Below, piece by piece: positions 54,001 through 62,415 of a DNA stretch of 64,000 nt. Positions within the stretch are counted from its first letter, which is position 1. Each line of letters opens with the position of its first letter. Source of the stretch: Lentzea alba (lineage in GTDB: Bacteria; Actinomycetota; Actinomycetes; Mycobacteriales; Pseudonocardiaceae); contig NZ_JAAMPJ010000008.1 in NCBI RefSeq assembly GCF_011067745.1, positions 248,001 through 312,000 on the forward strand, written 5' to 3'. A model generated the notes under the pieces. That model saw only the letters and a program-made list of their open reading frames with translations. It did not search any database and was not told the DNA's origin. Both the position numbers and the translations under genes were made by a program.

Positions 54001-55639
54001 GACCGTTCTCCGACGGCGGCGTCATCACCGCGAACAACCCGCGGTCGGGAATCGTGCCGCCGGACGTGACCGCCAGCCGTTGCGAACCAGGACGCCCGCG
54101 CAGCTCGGAGTTCACCCGGTCCCAGGTGATCCGTGGCCGCAGCTCGCCGAACTCCTCGGACGGGTACCGCCCCGACAGCATGTCGAGCACCGCGTGCAGC
54201 GCCGAGTCCGGCAGCCCCGCGAACGGCGCCGCCCGCCGCACCAGCGCGGTCAGCTCCTCGACCGTCCACGTCTCCATCGCCACCATCGCGACGACGTGCT
54301 GCGCCAGCACGTCCAGCGGGTTGCGCGGGAACCTCACGGCCTCGATCGCGCCGTCCCGCATCCGTTCCGCCACCACCGCGCACGACACCAGGTCGCCGCG
54401 GAACTTCGGGAACATCACGCCTCGCGACACCGCGCCGACCTGGTGCCCGGCGCGACCGACGCGCTGCAGGCCCGACGCGACCGACGGCGGCGCCTCCACC
54501 TGCACCACCAGGTCGACCGAGCCCATGTCGATGCCGAGCTCCAACGACGACGTGGCCACCACGCACGGCAGCCGGCCGGACTTCAGATCCTCTTCCACGG
54601 CCGTGCGTTGCTCTCGCGACATCGATCCGTGGTGCGCACGGGCCACCGAAGCGGTCTTCTGCACCGTGAGCCCCGACTGGCCGATGGCCTCGGCGGGGAA
54701 CGACTCCAGCTCGGTGGCCTCTTCGGCGAGCTCGTTGAGGCGCGCGGTCAGCCGTTCCGCGAGCCGCCGCGAGTTCGCGAACACGATCGTGGACCGGTGC
54801 GCCCGCACCAGTTCGAGCACCCGCGCCTCGACCGATGGCCAGATGGAGGTGCGTTGCTCGGCTCCGGCGGCCGATCCCGACACCTCACCCGTCGGCTGGC
54901 CGAGCAGCGCCATGTCCTCGACCGGCACCTCCACCTCGACCTGGATGGTCTTGGGCGTCTTCGGCTGCACCACCCTCACCGGCCGGCCGCCGGAGAGGAA
55001 CGTGCTGATCTCCTCGACCGGCCGCACGGTCGCCGACAGCCCGATCCGCTGCGCCGGCCGGTCGAGCAGCGCGTCCAGCCGTTCGAGCGACAACGCCAGG
55101 TGCGCGCCGCGTTTGGTGCCCGCCACCGCGTGCACCTCGTCGACGATCACCGTCTCCACGCCGCGCAACGACTCGCGCGCCGACGACGTGAGCAGCAGGA
55201 ACAACGACTCCGGGGTGGTCACCAGCACGTCCGGGGGAGTGCGCCCGAACGCCCGCCGTTCCTCCGGAGACGTGTCACCCGTCCGCATGCCCACGGTGAT
55301 CGAGGGTTCGGTGAGGTTCAGCCGGTGCGCGGCCTGCCGGATACCGGCCAGCGGCGCGCGCAGATTTCGCTCGACGTCCACCGCCAGCGCTTTCAACGGC
55401 GACACGTAGAGCACCCGGCACCGTCGTTTCGGCTCCGGGACCGGGGGAGAAGAAGCCAGCCGGTCCAGCGCCCACAGGAACGCGGCCAGCGTCTTGCCCG
55501 ACCCCGTCGGGGCGATGACCAGCGCGTGCTCGCCCGCCGCCGCGGCCGCCCACGCACCCGTCTGCGCCTGGGTGGGCGCGGCGAAGGCCCCGGCGAACCA
55601 CTGCCTGGTCGCCGGTGAGAATGCCTTCATCACGTCCAT
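51095..55639 (-). CDS. lhr: Lhr-type large DEAD/DEAH helicase
   Basis: A 1514-residue superfamily 2 helicase. Motif I APTGSGKTLAAFLW is near residue 45, followed by IVDEVHAVAG, LSATVRP and VGRAGHQVG; the long C-terminal half has the winged-helix and Lhr-CTD regions. In mycobacteria Lhr is a 3'-5' DNA translocase and RNA:DNA helicase in the damage response. The start is set at ATG 55639 by a damage-type promoter ending seven bases before. An upstream extension of the frame is not coding. Confidence 0.93.
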   Translation of the reverse strand: MDVMKAFSPATRQWFAGAFAAPTQAQTGAWAAAAAGEHALVIAPTGSGKTLAAFLWALDRLASSPPVPEPKRRCRVLYVSPLKALAVDVERNLRAPLAGIRQAAHRLNLTEPSITVGMRTGDTSPEERRAFGRTPPDVLVTTPESLFLLLTSSARESLRGVETVIVDEVHAVAGTKRGAHLALSLERLDALLDRPAQRIGLSATVRPVEEISTFLSGGRPVRVVQPKTPKTIQVEVEVPVEDMALLGQPTGEVSGSAAGAEQRTSIWPSVEARVLELVRAHRSTIVFANSRRLAERLTARLNELAEEATELESFPAEAIGQSGLTVQKTASVARAHHGSMSREQRTAVEEDLKSGRLPCVVATSSLELGIDMGSVDLVVQVEAPPSVASGLQRVGRAGHQVGAVSRGVMFPKFRGDLVSCAVVAERMRDGAIEAVRFPRNPLDVLAQHVVAMVAMETWTVEELTALVRRAAPFAGLPDSALHAVLDMLSGRYPSEEFGELRPRITWDRVNSELRGRPGSQRLAVTSGGTIPDRGLFAVMTPPSENGPGSRVGELDEEMVYESRVGDTFLLGTSSWRVEDITHDRVIVVPAPGQPARMPFWKGDAPGRPLELGRAMGKFLREVSTMEDSAARERAVSAGLDEWATDNLLAYLGEQREATRHVPNDRTVLVERFRDELGDWRLVVHSPFGAQVNAPWALAIAARLRERRGVEVQAAHSDDGIVLRLPDALDFEGLEVTASAEDVLLDPDEVEQIVVAEVGGSALFAARFRECAARSLLLPRRDPKRRTPLWQQRQRSAQLLSVAAKYERFPVVLEAMRECLQDVYDVPGLRELMSDVRARRVRVVEVETQSPSPFARSLLFGYVGMFLYELDAPLAERRAAALSLDSTLLAELLGSEAIRELLDPEVVAEVERSLQRLTEDRRPRHAEDTADLLRFLGDLSDAEALDRGVPREWLDELVAQRRVIRVRIAGEERSISIEDAGRVRDALGVALPVGVPEAFTEPVADPLGELLSRYARTHGPFAAAEPAARFGLGVAVVTGVLERMAATGRLVRGELRPGGTHTEYCDADVLRRLRRASLARLRSEVEPVEPAALGRFLPSWHGLGRRLRSAPTVDDVFSVVEQLAGAPLPASALESLLFPSRLPGYYPALLDELTASGEVTWTGCGALAGGDGWIALAPTDVADLLLPDLVPESIPESPLHTAVLEALSGGALFFRQVVDRASLSVTCTDAEVVGTLWDLVWAGLITNDTLSPLRALVSGGGAAHKPRRSAPRGRYARLRAARPDMPSRTGPPTAAGRWSLAVRPAEDPTRRAHARAEAFLERHGVLTRGALDTERVTGGFSGVYKVLRAMEESGQVIRGYVVEGLGAAQFAARGAVDRLRALSRPPGQPAQSDQDAVVLAAADPAQPYGAALAWPDPLGEGKHRPARKAGALAVLVDGTPALYVERGGKSLLSFTDDDPTLRTAANALSRAVRDGWLGQLAVQRADGEVALTSHLATVLQEAGFRATPKGLRLRA

Positions 55640-55646
55640 GGCGACC

Positions 55647-55669
55647 ATCATGACGCCGGGGTCTGACAA
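55647..55669 (-). promoter_or_regulatory. PafBC/RecA-NDp-type promoter of lhr
   Basis: Minus strand: TTGTCAGAC (55669-55661), eight bases, CATGAT (55652-55647), seven bases to ATG 55639. The hexamer departs from TANNNT only at its first base. Confidence 0.7.
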
Positions 55670-55748
55670 TTTCTGATTGCGCAGGTCCGGGCACCCGCCG
55701 AAGCCCGCTGTGGCACGATCACCCGGTACGTCCTTCGAGGGGAGCACG

Positions 55749-57644
55749 GTGCGCGTCCTGTCCGTCGACCTGGGCACCGCCAACACGGTTGCGGTGCTGT
55801 CCGACCACGGTGTGGTGGATGTGGACGGTGGGCCCACCATGCCCTCGTCCGTCTACCTCGACGAGGACGGCACCCTGCGCGTCGGCAGGGAAGCCGAGCG
55901 GCGGTCGCGTCAGGACCCGTCGCGCTACGAGCCGAACCCGAAGCGCCACATCGACAAGGCGACGATCAAGCTCGGCGAGCAGAACCTGCCGGTCAACGAC
56001 GCGCTCGCGGCCATCTACGCGCGCGTGATGGAAGCCGTCACGCCGTTGCTCGGTGACGCCGGGCTCGACGAGATCCGCCTGACGCACCCCGCCGAATGGG
56101 GCCCGAGCAGGCGCAACAAGCTGCTGTCCTCGGCCAGGCTCGCGGGCATGACCGGCGAGCTGGTGCCCGTTCCCGAGGCCATCGCGGTGGCCTCGCTCGG
56201 CGGCGGCCGCCCGCTCGCGGTCTACGACTTCGGCGCCGACACGTTCGACGTCTCCATGCTCGACTCCCAGCACCGCATCCTCGCCGACGGCAGCCTCAGC
56301 GACGTCGGCGGTCTCGACATCGACCAGGCGTTGCTGGAACACATCGGCCGCAGCGTCTCGCACAAGGACCCGGCAGGCTGGCAGCGGCTGCTGCGGCCGA
56401 CCACCGTCGACGACCATCGCGCCCGCCTCGGCCTGCGTGAGGAGCTGCGGCTCGCGAAGGAGGACCTCTCCGAGCTGCCCCAGGTCGAGGTGCTGATGCC
56501 GGAGCCGTTCGAGAAGGTCGTCGTCACGCGCGGCGAGCTGGAGGCGCTGATCCGGCCGAGCCTGATCCGCAGCGCCGAGCTCCTCATCTCCACCGTCCGC
56601 AAGGCCGGCATCACGCCCGAGCACGTCTACCTCGTCGGCGGCTCCTGCCGGATGCCGCTGGTCGCGCAGGTCATCGCGGAGAAGGTCGGCATCGTCCCGA
56701 CCAACCCCGACCACCCGGAGACGATCGTCGCGTCCGGCGCGCAGGTCGTGGACCGGGCGATGATCACGCTCAAGCCCGAGGACGACAAGCCCAAGTTCGT
56801 CGAACCGCCCACGGTCGTGACCGCGCCGGTCAGCCCCGCCGTGACCGGCCCGCACCCGGTCAACCCGAACGTCAGCGGCCCGAACCCGGTGATCAGCGGG
56901 TCGTTCCCCAACCCGAACGCCAGCGGCCCGAACCCCGTCGTCAGCGGATCGTTCCCCAACCCGAACGTGAGCGGGCCGTACTCGGCGAGCGGCAGCTACC
57001 CGGTGACCGGGCCCTACCAGGTGAACCCGAACGTCAGCGGCAGCTACCCGATGAACTTCCCGCAGCAGCAGGCCCCGAAGAAGGACAACAAGAAGGTCCT
57101 GTTCGGTGTCGGTGCCGCGGTCCTCGTGCTGGCAGGCGTCATCGGCGCGGTGTTCGCGTTCTCCGGCCCGGACCTGCCCACCGCGGACGAGTGCAAGGAC
57201 GACACGGCCCAGGACGGTCAGGGCTTCACCAAGTGCCTGCGTCAGCTCGCGGGCCACGTGCCGGACGGCGGCGGCTGCGAGAAGGCCGACTCCGCGCAGA
57301 TCACCGGCATGGAGGAGATCAAGGGCACGGTCGTCAGCTGCACGATCCGCGACGGTTACTCGGTCCAGTACATCCTCACCGACAGCGTCACCGGCGCCGA
57401 GAACAACGCCGCCGCCATCGCGAAGTCGTTCCAGACCGACCGCGTCGAGGCCGACTGGACCGGCAACGGCCTGGAGGGCGACTACCGCGCGGCCACCTCG
57501 AGCGGCACCGGCGTGCTGGTGTTCACCGCCAAGGGCCGGCCCATGTTCGGCATCCTCACGAAGAACGCCGAGGAGAACGCGGACGAGCTCAAGCCGGACG
57601 AAATGGCCGATTTCTTCGAGAAGTCCGTGCAACCGGGTGACTAA
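55749..57644 (+). CDS. membrane-anchored Hsp70-like protein
   Basis: A 631-residue protein. Residues 1-350 form an actin/Hsp70 ATPase domain (SVDLGTANTVAVL, AVYDFGADTFDVSML, VYLVGGSCRMP). Residues about 371-434 are a low-complexity linker with repeats of NPNVSG and GSFPNPN. A single membrane helix follows (about 449-471), then an outer domain of 160 residues with four cysteines. The Hsp70 peptide-binding domain is absent. An ATPase inside and a sensor-like domain outside suggest signalling or envelope quality control. GTG start with GAGGGGAG upstream. Confidence 0.82.
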   Translation: MRVLSVDLGTANTVAVLSDHGVVDVDGGPTMPSSVYLDEDGTLRVGREAERRSRQDPSRYEPNPKRHIDKATIKLGEQNLPVNDALAAIYARVMEAVTPLLGDAGLDEIRLTHPAEWGPSRRNKLLSSARLAGMTGELVPVPEAIAVASLGGGRPLAVYDFGADTFDVSMLDSQHRILADGSLSDVGGLDIDQALLEHIGRSVSHKDPAGWQRLLRPTTVDDHRARLGLREELRLAKEDLSELPQVEVLMPEPFEKVVVTRGELEALIRPSLIRSAELLISTVRKAGITPEHVYLVGGSCRMPLVAQVIAEKVGIVPTNPDHPETIVASGAQVVDRAMITLKPEDDKPKFVEPPTVVTAPVSPAVTGPHPVNPNVSGPNPVISGSFPNPNASGPNPVVSGSFPNPNVSGPYSASGSYPVTGPYQVNPNVSGSYPMNFPQQQAPKKDNKKVLFGVGAAVLVLAGVIGAVFAFSGPDLPTADECKDDTAQDGQGFTKCLRQLAGHVPDGGGCEKADSAQITGMEEIKGTVVSCTIRDGYSVQYILTDSVTGAENNAAAIAKSFQTDRVEADWTGNGLEGDYRAATSSGTGVLVFTAKGRPMFGILTKNAEENADELKPDEMADFFEKSVQPGD

Positions 57645-57697
57645 CCGCCCCTGATGGACCTGTCGGCAGCGGGTCGCCGCGTGCCACCATCGCGATC

Positions 57698-58951
57698 ATG
57701 GTGACCGTCGCGCCGCAGGTCGAACGCGTGCAGCGCAAGGTCGTCCGCGTGCTGACCGGCACCCAGATCCTGGGGTCGGCGGCGGTGACGATCGGCCTCG
57801 CGATCAGCACGCTGATCGCCGCGTCGCTGTCCGGGTCCGACGCCGTCGGCGGGCTTGCGCAGACCGCCGCCGTCGCCGGTGCCGCGGTGCTCGCCCTGCC
57901 CGGTGCTCGTCTCGCGCAACGGCGTGGGCGCAGGCCCGCTCTGATTCTCGGCTACGGCATGGGCGCACTTGGTGCGTTGGTCGCCGCCGTCGCCGTGAGC
58001 TTCGGTTTGTGGCAAGTGTTGTTGGTAGGGCTCCTTCTGTTCGGAGGGGCGTCCAGCGCGAACTATGCGGCTCGTTATGCCGCAACGGATCTGGCGGATC
58101 CTCAACGCCGTGCGCGGGAGCTCTCACGCGTGGTGTGGGCGGCCATGATCGGCGCGATCATCGGGCCCAACCTCGCCGACCCCGCCGGACGGCTGGCGGC
58201 CTGGCTGGGCCTCCCGGTCGGGGCGGGGCCGTTCCTGCTGGCCGCGCTGGTGCTCGGGGTCGCCGTGCTGGTGATCCAGTTCGGGCTACGGCCGGACCCG
58301 CTGGTCGTCGTGAAGAGCACCCGACCGGTTGAATCCCCGCACTGCGCCGGAGGCAGCGGATCCCCTGGCGGGCTGCGGATCTGGGGCTCGCTCGGGCCGA
58401 TGGCGCGACTTGCACTCGTTGGTGTGATGTTGTGCCACACCGCGATGGTCGGGCTGATGTCGATGACACCCGTGCACATGAACCACGCAGGGTCGTCGTT
58501 GCGCGTGGTCGGCGTGGTGATCAGCCTGCACGTTGCCGCGATGTACGCCGCGAGCCCGTTGTTCGGGTGGATGGCGGACCGGCTGGGCCGCGTGCCGGTG
58601 CTCGCGATCGGCGCGTCGCTGGTGGTGGCGGCGTCCGGGGTCGCGGGGATGGCCCCGTCGCACGACGCCCCGCAGCTCGCCGCGGGACTGGCGCTGCTCG
58701 GGTTCGGCTGGTCGGCGGGGCTCGTGTCGGGGTCCGCGCTGCTGACGGAGTCCGTGCGGGTGGAGGACCGGCCGGCCGCGCAGGGACTGTCCGATCTGGT
58801 GATGAACGTCGGCGGGGCCGTTGGTGGCGCCGTGTCGGGGATCGTCGTGACGGCGTGGTCGTACGCGGCGCTCGGGCTGATCGTCGGGTTCACCGCGCTG
58901 CCGTTGCTGGTCGTGTGCCTCTTCGCATCACTGCGCAGGCCCGTTCGTTAG
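57698..58951 (+). CDS. MFS transporter
   Basis: A 417-residue protein with 12 predicted membrane helices in two halves of six, a central cytosolic loop near residues 205-225, and the A-like motif GWMADRLGRVPVL at the start of the second half (ARLAQRRGRRPAL in the first). It resembles drug or small-metabolite efflux transporters; the substrate is unknown. ATG start 54 bases after the Hsp70-like gene. Its TAG stop forms part of the -10 box of the DUF3046 gene. Confidence 0.87.
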   Translation: MVTVAPQVERVQRKVVRVLTGTQILGSAAVTIGLAISTLIAASLSGSDAVGGLAQTAAVAGAAVLALPGARLAQRRGRRPALILGYGMGALGALVAAVAVSFGLWQVLLVGLLLFGGASSANYAARYAATDLADPQRRARELSRVVWAAMIGAIIGPNLADPAGRLAAWLGLPVGAGPFLLAALVLGVAVLVIQFGLRPDPLVVVKSTRPVESPHCAGGSGSPGGLRIWGSLGPMARLALVGVMLCHTAMVGLMSMTPVHMNHAGSSLRVVGVVISLHVAAMYAASPLFGWMADRLGRVPVLAIGASLVVAASGVAGMAPSHDAPQLAAGLALLGFGWSAGLVSGSALLTESVRVEDRPAAQGLSDLVMNVGGAVGGAVSGIVVTAWSYAALGLIVGFTALPLLVVCLFASLRRPVR

Positions 58952-58954
58952 GGT
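58949..58954 (+). promoter_or_regulatory. -10 hexamer overlapping the MFS stop codon
   Basis: TAGGGT, with TAG as the MFS stop; six bases to the GTG at 58961. Confidence 0.6.
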
Positions 58955-58960
58955 CTGCGG

Positions 58961-59155
58961 GTGCGCATCACCATGTTCCGCAAACTCATGGCCGGAGAGT
59001 TCGGCCAGGTCAGAGCCGAGATGATCGCCCGCGACCACGTGTTGTCGTCACTGGGAGGGCGCACCGCCGACGAGGCGCTGGAAGCGGGGCTCGGCGCCAA
59101 GGAAGTCTGGGTCGCGGTCTGCGACGCGTTCGAAATTCCTGAAAATCGGCGTTGA
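58961..59155 (+). CDS. DUF3046 family protein
   Basis: A 64-residue helical protein ([44 protein letters not shown]). DUF3046 genes sit immediately upstream of recA in mycobacteria and other actinomycetes (Rv2738c). Function unknown; size and position suggest a link to recA, but the SOS box that follows gives recA its own promoter. Leaderless GTG start. Confidence 0.87.
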   Translation: MRITMFRKLMAGEFGQVRAEMIARDHVLSSLGGRTADEALEAGLGAKEVWVAVCDAFEIPENRR

Positions 59156-59182
59156 GCTGCCGGTTCGGTGTGTCACGTGTGC

Positions 59183-59205
59183 TCGAACACGTGTTCGGCT
59201 ACAGT
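59183..59205 (+). promoter_or_regulatory. LexA box and distal promoter of recA
   Basis: TCGAACACGTGTTCGG at 59183-59198 matches the SOS box with one end-base change, directly followed by the hexamer TACAGT at 59200-59205. Confidence 0.8.
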
Positions 59206-59229
59206 GGCCCCGACCCCGGCTTCGCAAAA

Positions 59230-59252
59230 TTGTCAGACCCCGCCAGTAGCGT
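59230..59252 (+). promoter_or_regulatory. PafBC/RecA-NDp-type proximal promoter of recA
   Basis: TTGTCAGAC (59230-59238), eight bases, TAGCGT (59247-59252). Together with the SOS box this repeats the dual-promoter design of mycobacterial recA. Confidence 0.85.
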
Positions 59253-59301
59253 CAGGTCCAACATGACGAAGCAACGGCAGACGACAAAAGGTGGACCCAA
59301 G

Positions 59302-60348
59302 ATGGCACCCGCAGCACCCGACCGGGACAAGGCGCTCGAGCTGGCCCTGGCACAGATCGACAAGCAGTTCGGCAAGGGCTCCGTGATGCGCCTCGGCGAG
59401 GAGGGCCGCGCCCCGATCGAGGTGATCCCGACCGGTGCCATCGCGCTGGACGTGGCGCTCGGCATCGGCGGTCTGCCGAAGGGTCGTGTCGTCGAGATCT
59501 ACGGTCCGGAGTCCTCCGGTAAGACCACCGTCGCGCTGCACGCCGTGGCGAACGCGCAGCGCAACGGCGGCATCGCCGCGTTCATCGACGCGGAGCACGC
59601 GCTCGACCCCGAGTACGCGAAGAAGCTGGGCGTCGACACCGACGCATTGCTGGTGTCGCAGCCCGACACCGGTGAGCAGGCGCTCGAGATCGCGGACATG
59701 CTGGTCCGCTCCGGCGCGCTCGACATCCTGGTCATCGACTCGGTCGCCGCCCTCGTGCCGCGCGCCGAGATCGAGGGCGAGATGGGCGACAACCACGTCG
59801 GTCTGCAGGCCCGCCTGATGAGCCAGGCGCTGCGCAAGATCACCGGTGCGCTCAACGCGTCCAACACCACCGCGATCTTCATCAACCAGCTGCGCGAGAA
59901 GATCGGCGTGATGTTCGGCTCCCCGGAGACCACGACCGGTGGTAAGGCGCTGAAGTTCTACGCCTCCGTGCGTCTGGACGTGCGCCGCATCGAGACCCTG
60001 AAGGACGGCGGCGAGCCCGTCGGCAACCGCACCAGGGTCAAGGTCGTGAAGAACAAGGTCGCGCCGCCGTTCAAGCAGGCCGAGTTCGACATCCTCTACG
60101 GCAAGGGCATCAGCCGCGAGGGCTCGCTCATCGACATGGGCGTCGACCAGGGCATCCTGCGCAAGTCCGGTGCCTGGTACACCTACGAGGGCGACCAGTT
60201 GGGCCAGGGCAAGGAGAACGCCCGCAAGTTCCTGCTGGACAACCCGGACATCGCGAACGAGGTCGAGAAGCGCATCAAGGACAAGCTCGGCATCGGCGCC
60301 ACGCTCGACGCCGACGAGTCGGCTCCCGCCGCGCCCGTCGAGTTCTAA
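59302..60348 (+). CDS. recA: recombinase RecA
   Basis: Catalyses homologous strand exchange and the self-cleavage of LexA. The 348-residue product has Walker [14 protein letters not shown] near residue 68, the [20 protein letters not shown] loop 1 and [21 protein letters not shown]-region loop 2 (shorter quotes: NQLREKIGV). No intein is present, unlike M. tuberculosis RecA. The ATG at 59302 has AAAGGTGG upstream; an ATG at 59263 would add 13 residues. recX follows after 13 bases. Confidence 0.98.
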   Translation: MAPAAPDRDKALELALAQIDKQFGKGSVMRLGEEGRAPIEVIPTGAIALDVALGIGGLPKGRVVEIYGPESSGKTTVALHAVANAQRNGGIAAFIDAEHALDPEYAKKLGVDTDALLVSQPDTGEQALEIADMLVRSGALDILVIDSVAALVPRAEIEGEMGDNHVGLQARLMSQALRKITGALNASNTTAIFINQLREKIGVMFGSPETTTGGKALKFYASVRLDVRRIETLKDGGEPVGNRTRVKVVKNKVAPPFKQAEFDILYGKGISREGSLIDMGVDQGILRKSGAWYTYEGDQLGQGKENARKFLLDNPDIANEVEKRIKDKLGIGATLDADESAPAAPVEF

Positions 60349-60361
60349 GAGGTCGTGAGGT

Positions 60362-60871
60362 TTGGACGAGGCTGAGGAGCAGCGCAAAGCACGGGACATC
60401 TGCTACGCGCTGCTCACCGCTCGCGCCCGTTCCCGGCAAGAGTTGCACGACGCGTTGCTGCGCAAGGGAATCAGCGCCGGCGCCGCCGAGGTCGTCCTCG
60501 GCAAGTTCGACCGCGCCGGCCTGATCGACGACGCCGAGTTCGCCGAGATGTGGGTGCGCTCCCGCCACAACTACAACGGCCTGGGCCGCCGCGCCCTGGC
60601 CATGGAGCTGCGCCGCAAGGGCGTCGCCGACGAGGTGGTGGCCGAAGCGGTCGCCGCGGTCGACGGCGATGCCGAGGAGGAGAAGGCGCGCGAGCTGGTC
60701 CGCAAACGGCTGCGCACGATGTCCGGCGTGGACGAGACGGCGAAGATCCGTCGCCTCGTGGGAGCGTTGGCGCGCAAGGGATACGCGGAGGGCCTCGCCT
60801 ACCGGGTGGTGCGCGACGAACTGCGCGCGGCCGGTGACGAGGCGTCGGCGTTGGACGAGCCCTGGTCGTAG
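60362..60871 (+). CDS. recX: RecA regulator RecX
   Basis: A 169-residue three-times-three-helix protein that caps and inhibits RecA filaments. Seen: RDICYALLTARARSRQELHDAL, FDRAGLIDDAEFAEMWV and KGYAEGLAYRVVRDEL, the spaced repeat helices of RecX. Start is a TTG preceded by GTGAGG; no better ATG or GTG is in frame. Cotranscribed with recA. Confidence 0.94.
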   Translation: MDEAEEQRKARDICYALLTARARSRQELHDALLRKGISAGAAEVVLGKFDRAGLIDDAEFAEMWVRSRHNYNGLGRRALAMELRRKGVADEVVAEAVAAVDGDAEEEKARELVRKRLRTMSGVDETAKIRRLVGALARKGYAEGLAYRVVRDELRAAGDEASALDEPWS

Positions 60872-60963
60872 GGCGGGGCTCGCCAGGCCGACCGCAGCGC
60901 GTCCCGACGGCATCCCGTTGACGTTCCGTAACCAACTTCGCCGCTTGGCCGGTTCGCCCCGAG

Positions 60964-60969
60964 TAGCCT
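60964..60969 (+). promoter_or_regulatory. -10 hexamer, leaderless MarR-family gene
   Basis: TAGCCT seven bases before the GTG at 60977. Confidence 0.6.
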
Positions 60970-60976
60970 GACAGCT

Positions 60977-61429
60977 GTGAGCACCACTCCCGACGCGCCG
61001 TCCACGGAGACCCCCACAGTCTCCGACCTGCTCTGCTTCGACCTCTACACGACGTCGCGAGCGGTCACCGGCTTCTACCGCCCAATCCTGGACAAGGCGG
61101 GCATCACCTACCCGCAGTTCCTGGTGATGCTCCTGCTGTGGGAGCGGGACTCGAGGCCGATCCGGGAGCTCGTCCAGGAACTCGACCTCGAGTACAGCAC
61201 GCTGTCGCCGTTGATCAAGCGGCTGGAGAAGAGCGGCCTGCTGGTCCGCGTCACGCACCCCGACGACGAGCGTTCCGTGCTCGTCCAGCTCACCGACAAG
61301 GGCCGTGACCTGCAGTGGATCGGTGCCGAGATGACCACCCAGCTCGGCAAGGCGCTGGGCATGACGGTCGAGGAGATCACCGTTCTGCGCAAGGCGTTGA
61401 ACCGGGTCAAGCACGGCGCCGAACGCTGA
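60977..61429 (+). CDS. MarR-family regulator, OhrR-like
   Basis: A 150-residue winged-helix protein. The N-terminal segment LLCFDLYTTSRAVTGFYRP places Cys20 where OhrR has its peroxide-sensing cysteine, and YPQFLVMLLLWE, LEYSTLSPLIKRLE and DDERSVLVQLT match the OhrR pattern. It would lose DNA binding when Cys20 is oxidised by organic hydroperoxides. No ohr peroxidase gene is adjacent; the next gene is a secreted alpha/beta hydrolase. Leaderless GTG start. Confidence 0.85.
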   Translation: MSTTPDAPSTETPTVSDLLCFDLYTTSRAVTGFYRPILDKAGITYPQFLVMLLLWERDSRPIRELVQELDLEYSTLSPLIKRLEKSGLLVRVTHPDDERSVLVQLTDKGRDLQWIGAEMTTQLGKALGMTVEEITVLRKALNRVKHGAER

Positions 61430-61475
61430 CCGCGATGCCCGTGACCAGCGGGTGACCTGAAACACATCGCACACG

Positions 61476-61524
61476 AGGTAACTCGTCAGGTAACTTACAT
61501 CGTGCACGATCTAATCGAGCACGA
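61476..61524. promoter_or_regulatory. candidate operator region before the hydrolase gene
   Basis: Holds two AGGTAACT direct repeats (61476-61483, 61488-61495), the 12-base perfect palindrome ATCGTGCACGAT (61499-61510) and a one-change repeat of its left part (ATCGAGCACGA, 61514-61524). A MarR/OhrR-type dimer is a possible ligand. Confidence 0.5.
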
Positions 61525-61563
61525 CGCACCTCCATCAAGGTGCCTGACGAGAGTGAGAGACCG

Positions 61564-62364
61564 ATGCGAGTTCGTAAGGTGTTCGTCGTTCTTGGAGCCC
61601 TGCTGGCCCTGGCCGCTTCCGTGCCGTCGGGTGCGGGTGCCTCGGAGGACGCGGAGAAGTCCGGCGCCAAGAAGCCGACCATCGTCCTGGTGCACGGTGC
61701 GTTCGCGGACGCGTCCAGCTGGAATGGTGTCGTGGAACGCCTACAGCGCAAGGGATTCACGGTAGTCGCGGTGGCGAACCCGCTGCGGTCCCTCACCGGT
61801 GACGCGAACTACCTGCGCGAGGTGCTGGCCTCGATCGACGGGCCGATCGTCCTCGCCGGACACTCCTACGGCGGCATGGTCGCGTCGCAGGCCGCGCTCG
61901 GCAACCCGAACGTGAAGTCGCTCGTCTACGTCGCGGCGTTCGCGCCGGAGAAGGGCGAGAGCGCGCTCGAGCTGTCGAACAAGTTCCCCGGCGGCACCCT
62001 CGGCGACACGCTGCAGACCATCGACATCGGTGACGGCAGCAAGGACCTGGTGATCGGGCAGGACAAGTACTGGCAGCAGTTCGCGGCCGACGTGTCCCGC
62101 AGGGACGCGACACTGGCGGCGGCGACACAGCGGCCGGTCAACGACACCGCGCTGACCGAGAAGGCCGGCGAGCCCGCGTGGCACAGCATCCCGTCGTACT
62201 TCGTGGTGGCGGGCAAGGACAAGAACATCCCGGTCGCGGCGCAGAAGTGGATGGCCGAGCGCGCCCACGCCCGTGCCGTCGTCGAGGCCCGCGACGCTTC
62301 GCACTCGGTGGCCGTGTCCCAGCCGGAAACCGTGGCTGACCTGATCGTGCGCGCGGCGCGTTAG
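61564..62364 (+). CDS. secreted alpha/beta hydrolase
   Basis: A 266-residue protein with a Sec signal peptide (MRVRKVFVVLGALLALAASV, cut near GAGA). The hydrolase core shows the oxyanion stretch VLVHGAFADASSW, the nucleophile elbow GHSYGG, and a late acid (AGKDKN) and His (DASHSVAVS) completing the triad. Esterase or haloperoxidase-like members share this form; the substrate is unknown. ATG with a GAGAG-type ribosome site. Its promoter holds the possible OhrR operator. Confidence 0.85.
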   Translation: MRVRKVFVVLGALLALAASVPSGAGASEDAEKSGAKKPTIVLVHGAFADASSWNGVVERLQRKGFTVVAVANPLRSLTGDANYLREVLASIDGPIVLAGHSYGGMVASQAALGNPNVKSLVYVAAFAPEKGESALELSNKFPGGTLGDTLQTIDIGDGSKDLVIGQDKYWQQFAADVSRRDATLAAATQRPVNDTALTEKAGEPAWHSIPSYFVVAGKDKNIPVAAQKWMAERAHARAVVEARDASHSVAVSQPETVADLIVRAAR

Positions 62365-62372
62365 TAGAAGCA

Positions 62373-62409
62373 GAAAGCCCGGGATGCTGCAGGGGCATCC
62401 CGGGCTTTC
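62373..62409. terminator. bidirectional terminator
   Basis: Perfect 15-bp stem (GAAAGCCCGGGATGC and complement) with a seven-base loop between the convergent hydrolase and protease genes. Confidence 0.9.
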
Positions 62410-62415
62410 GCCTGT

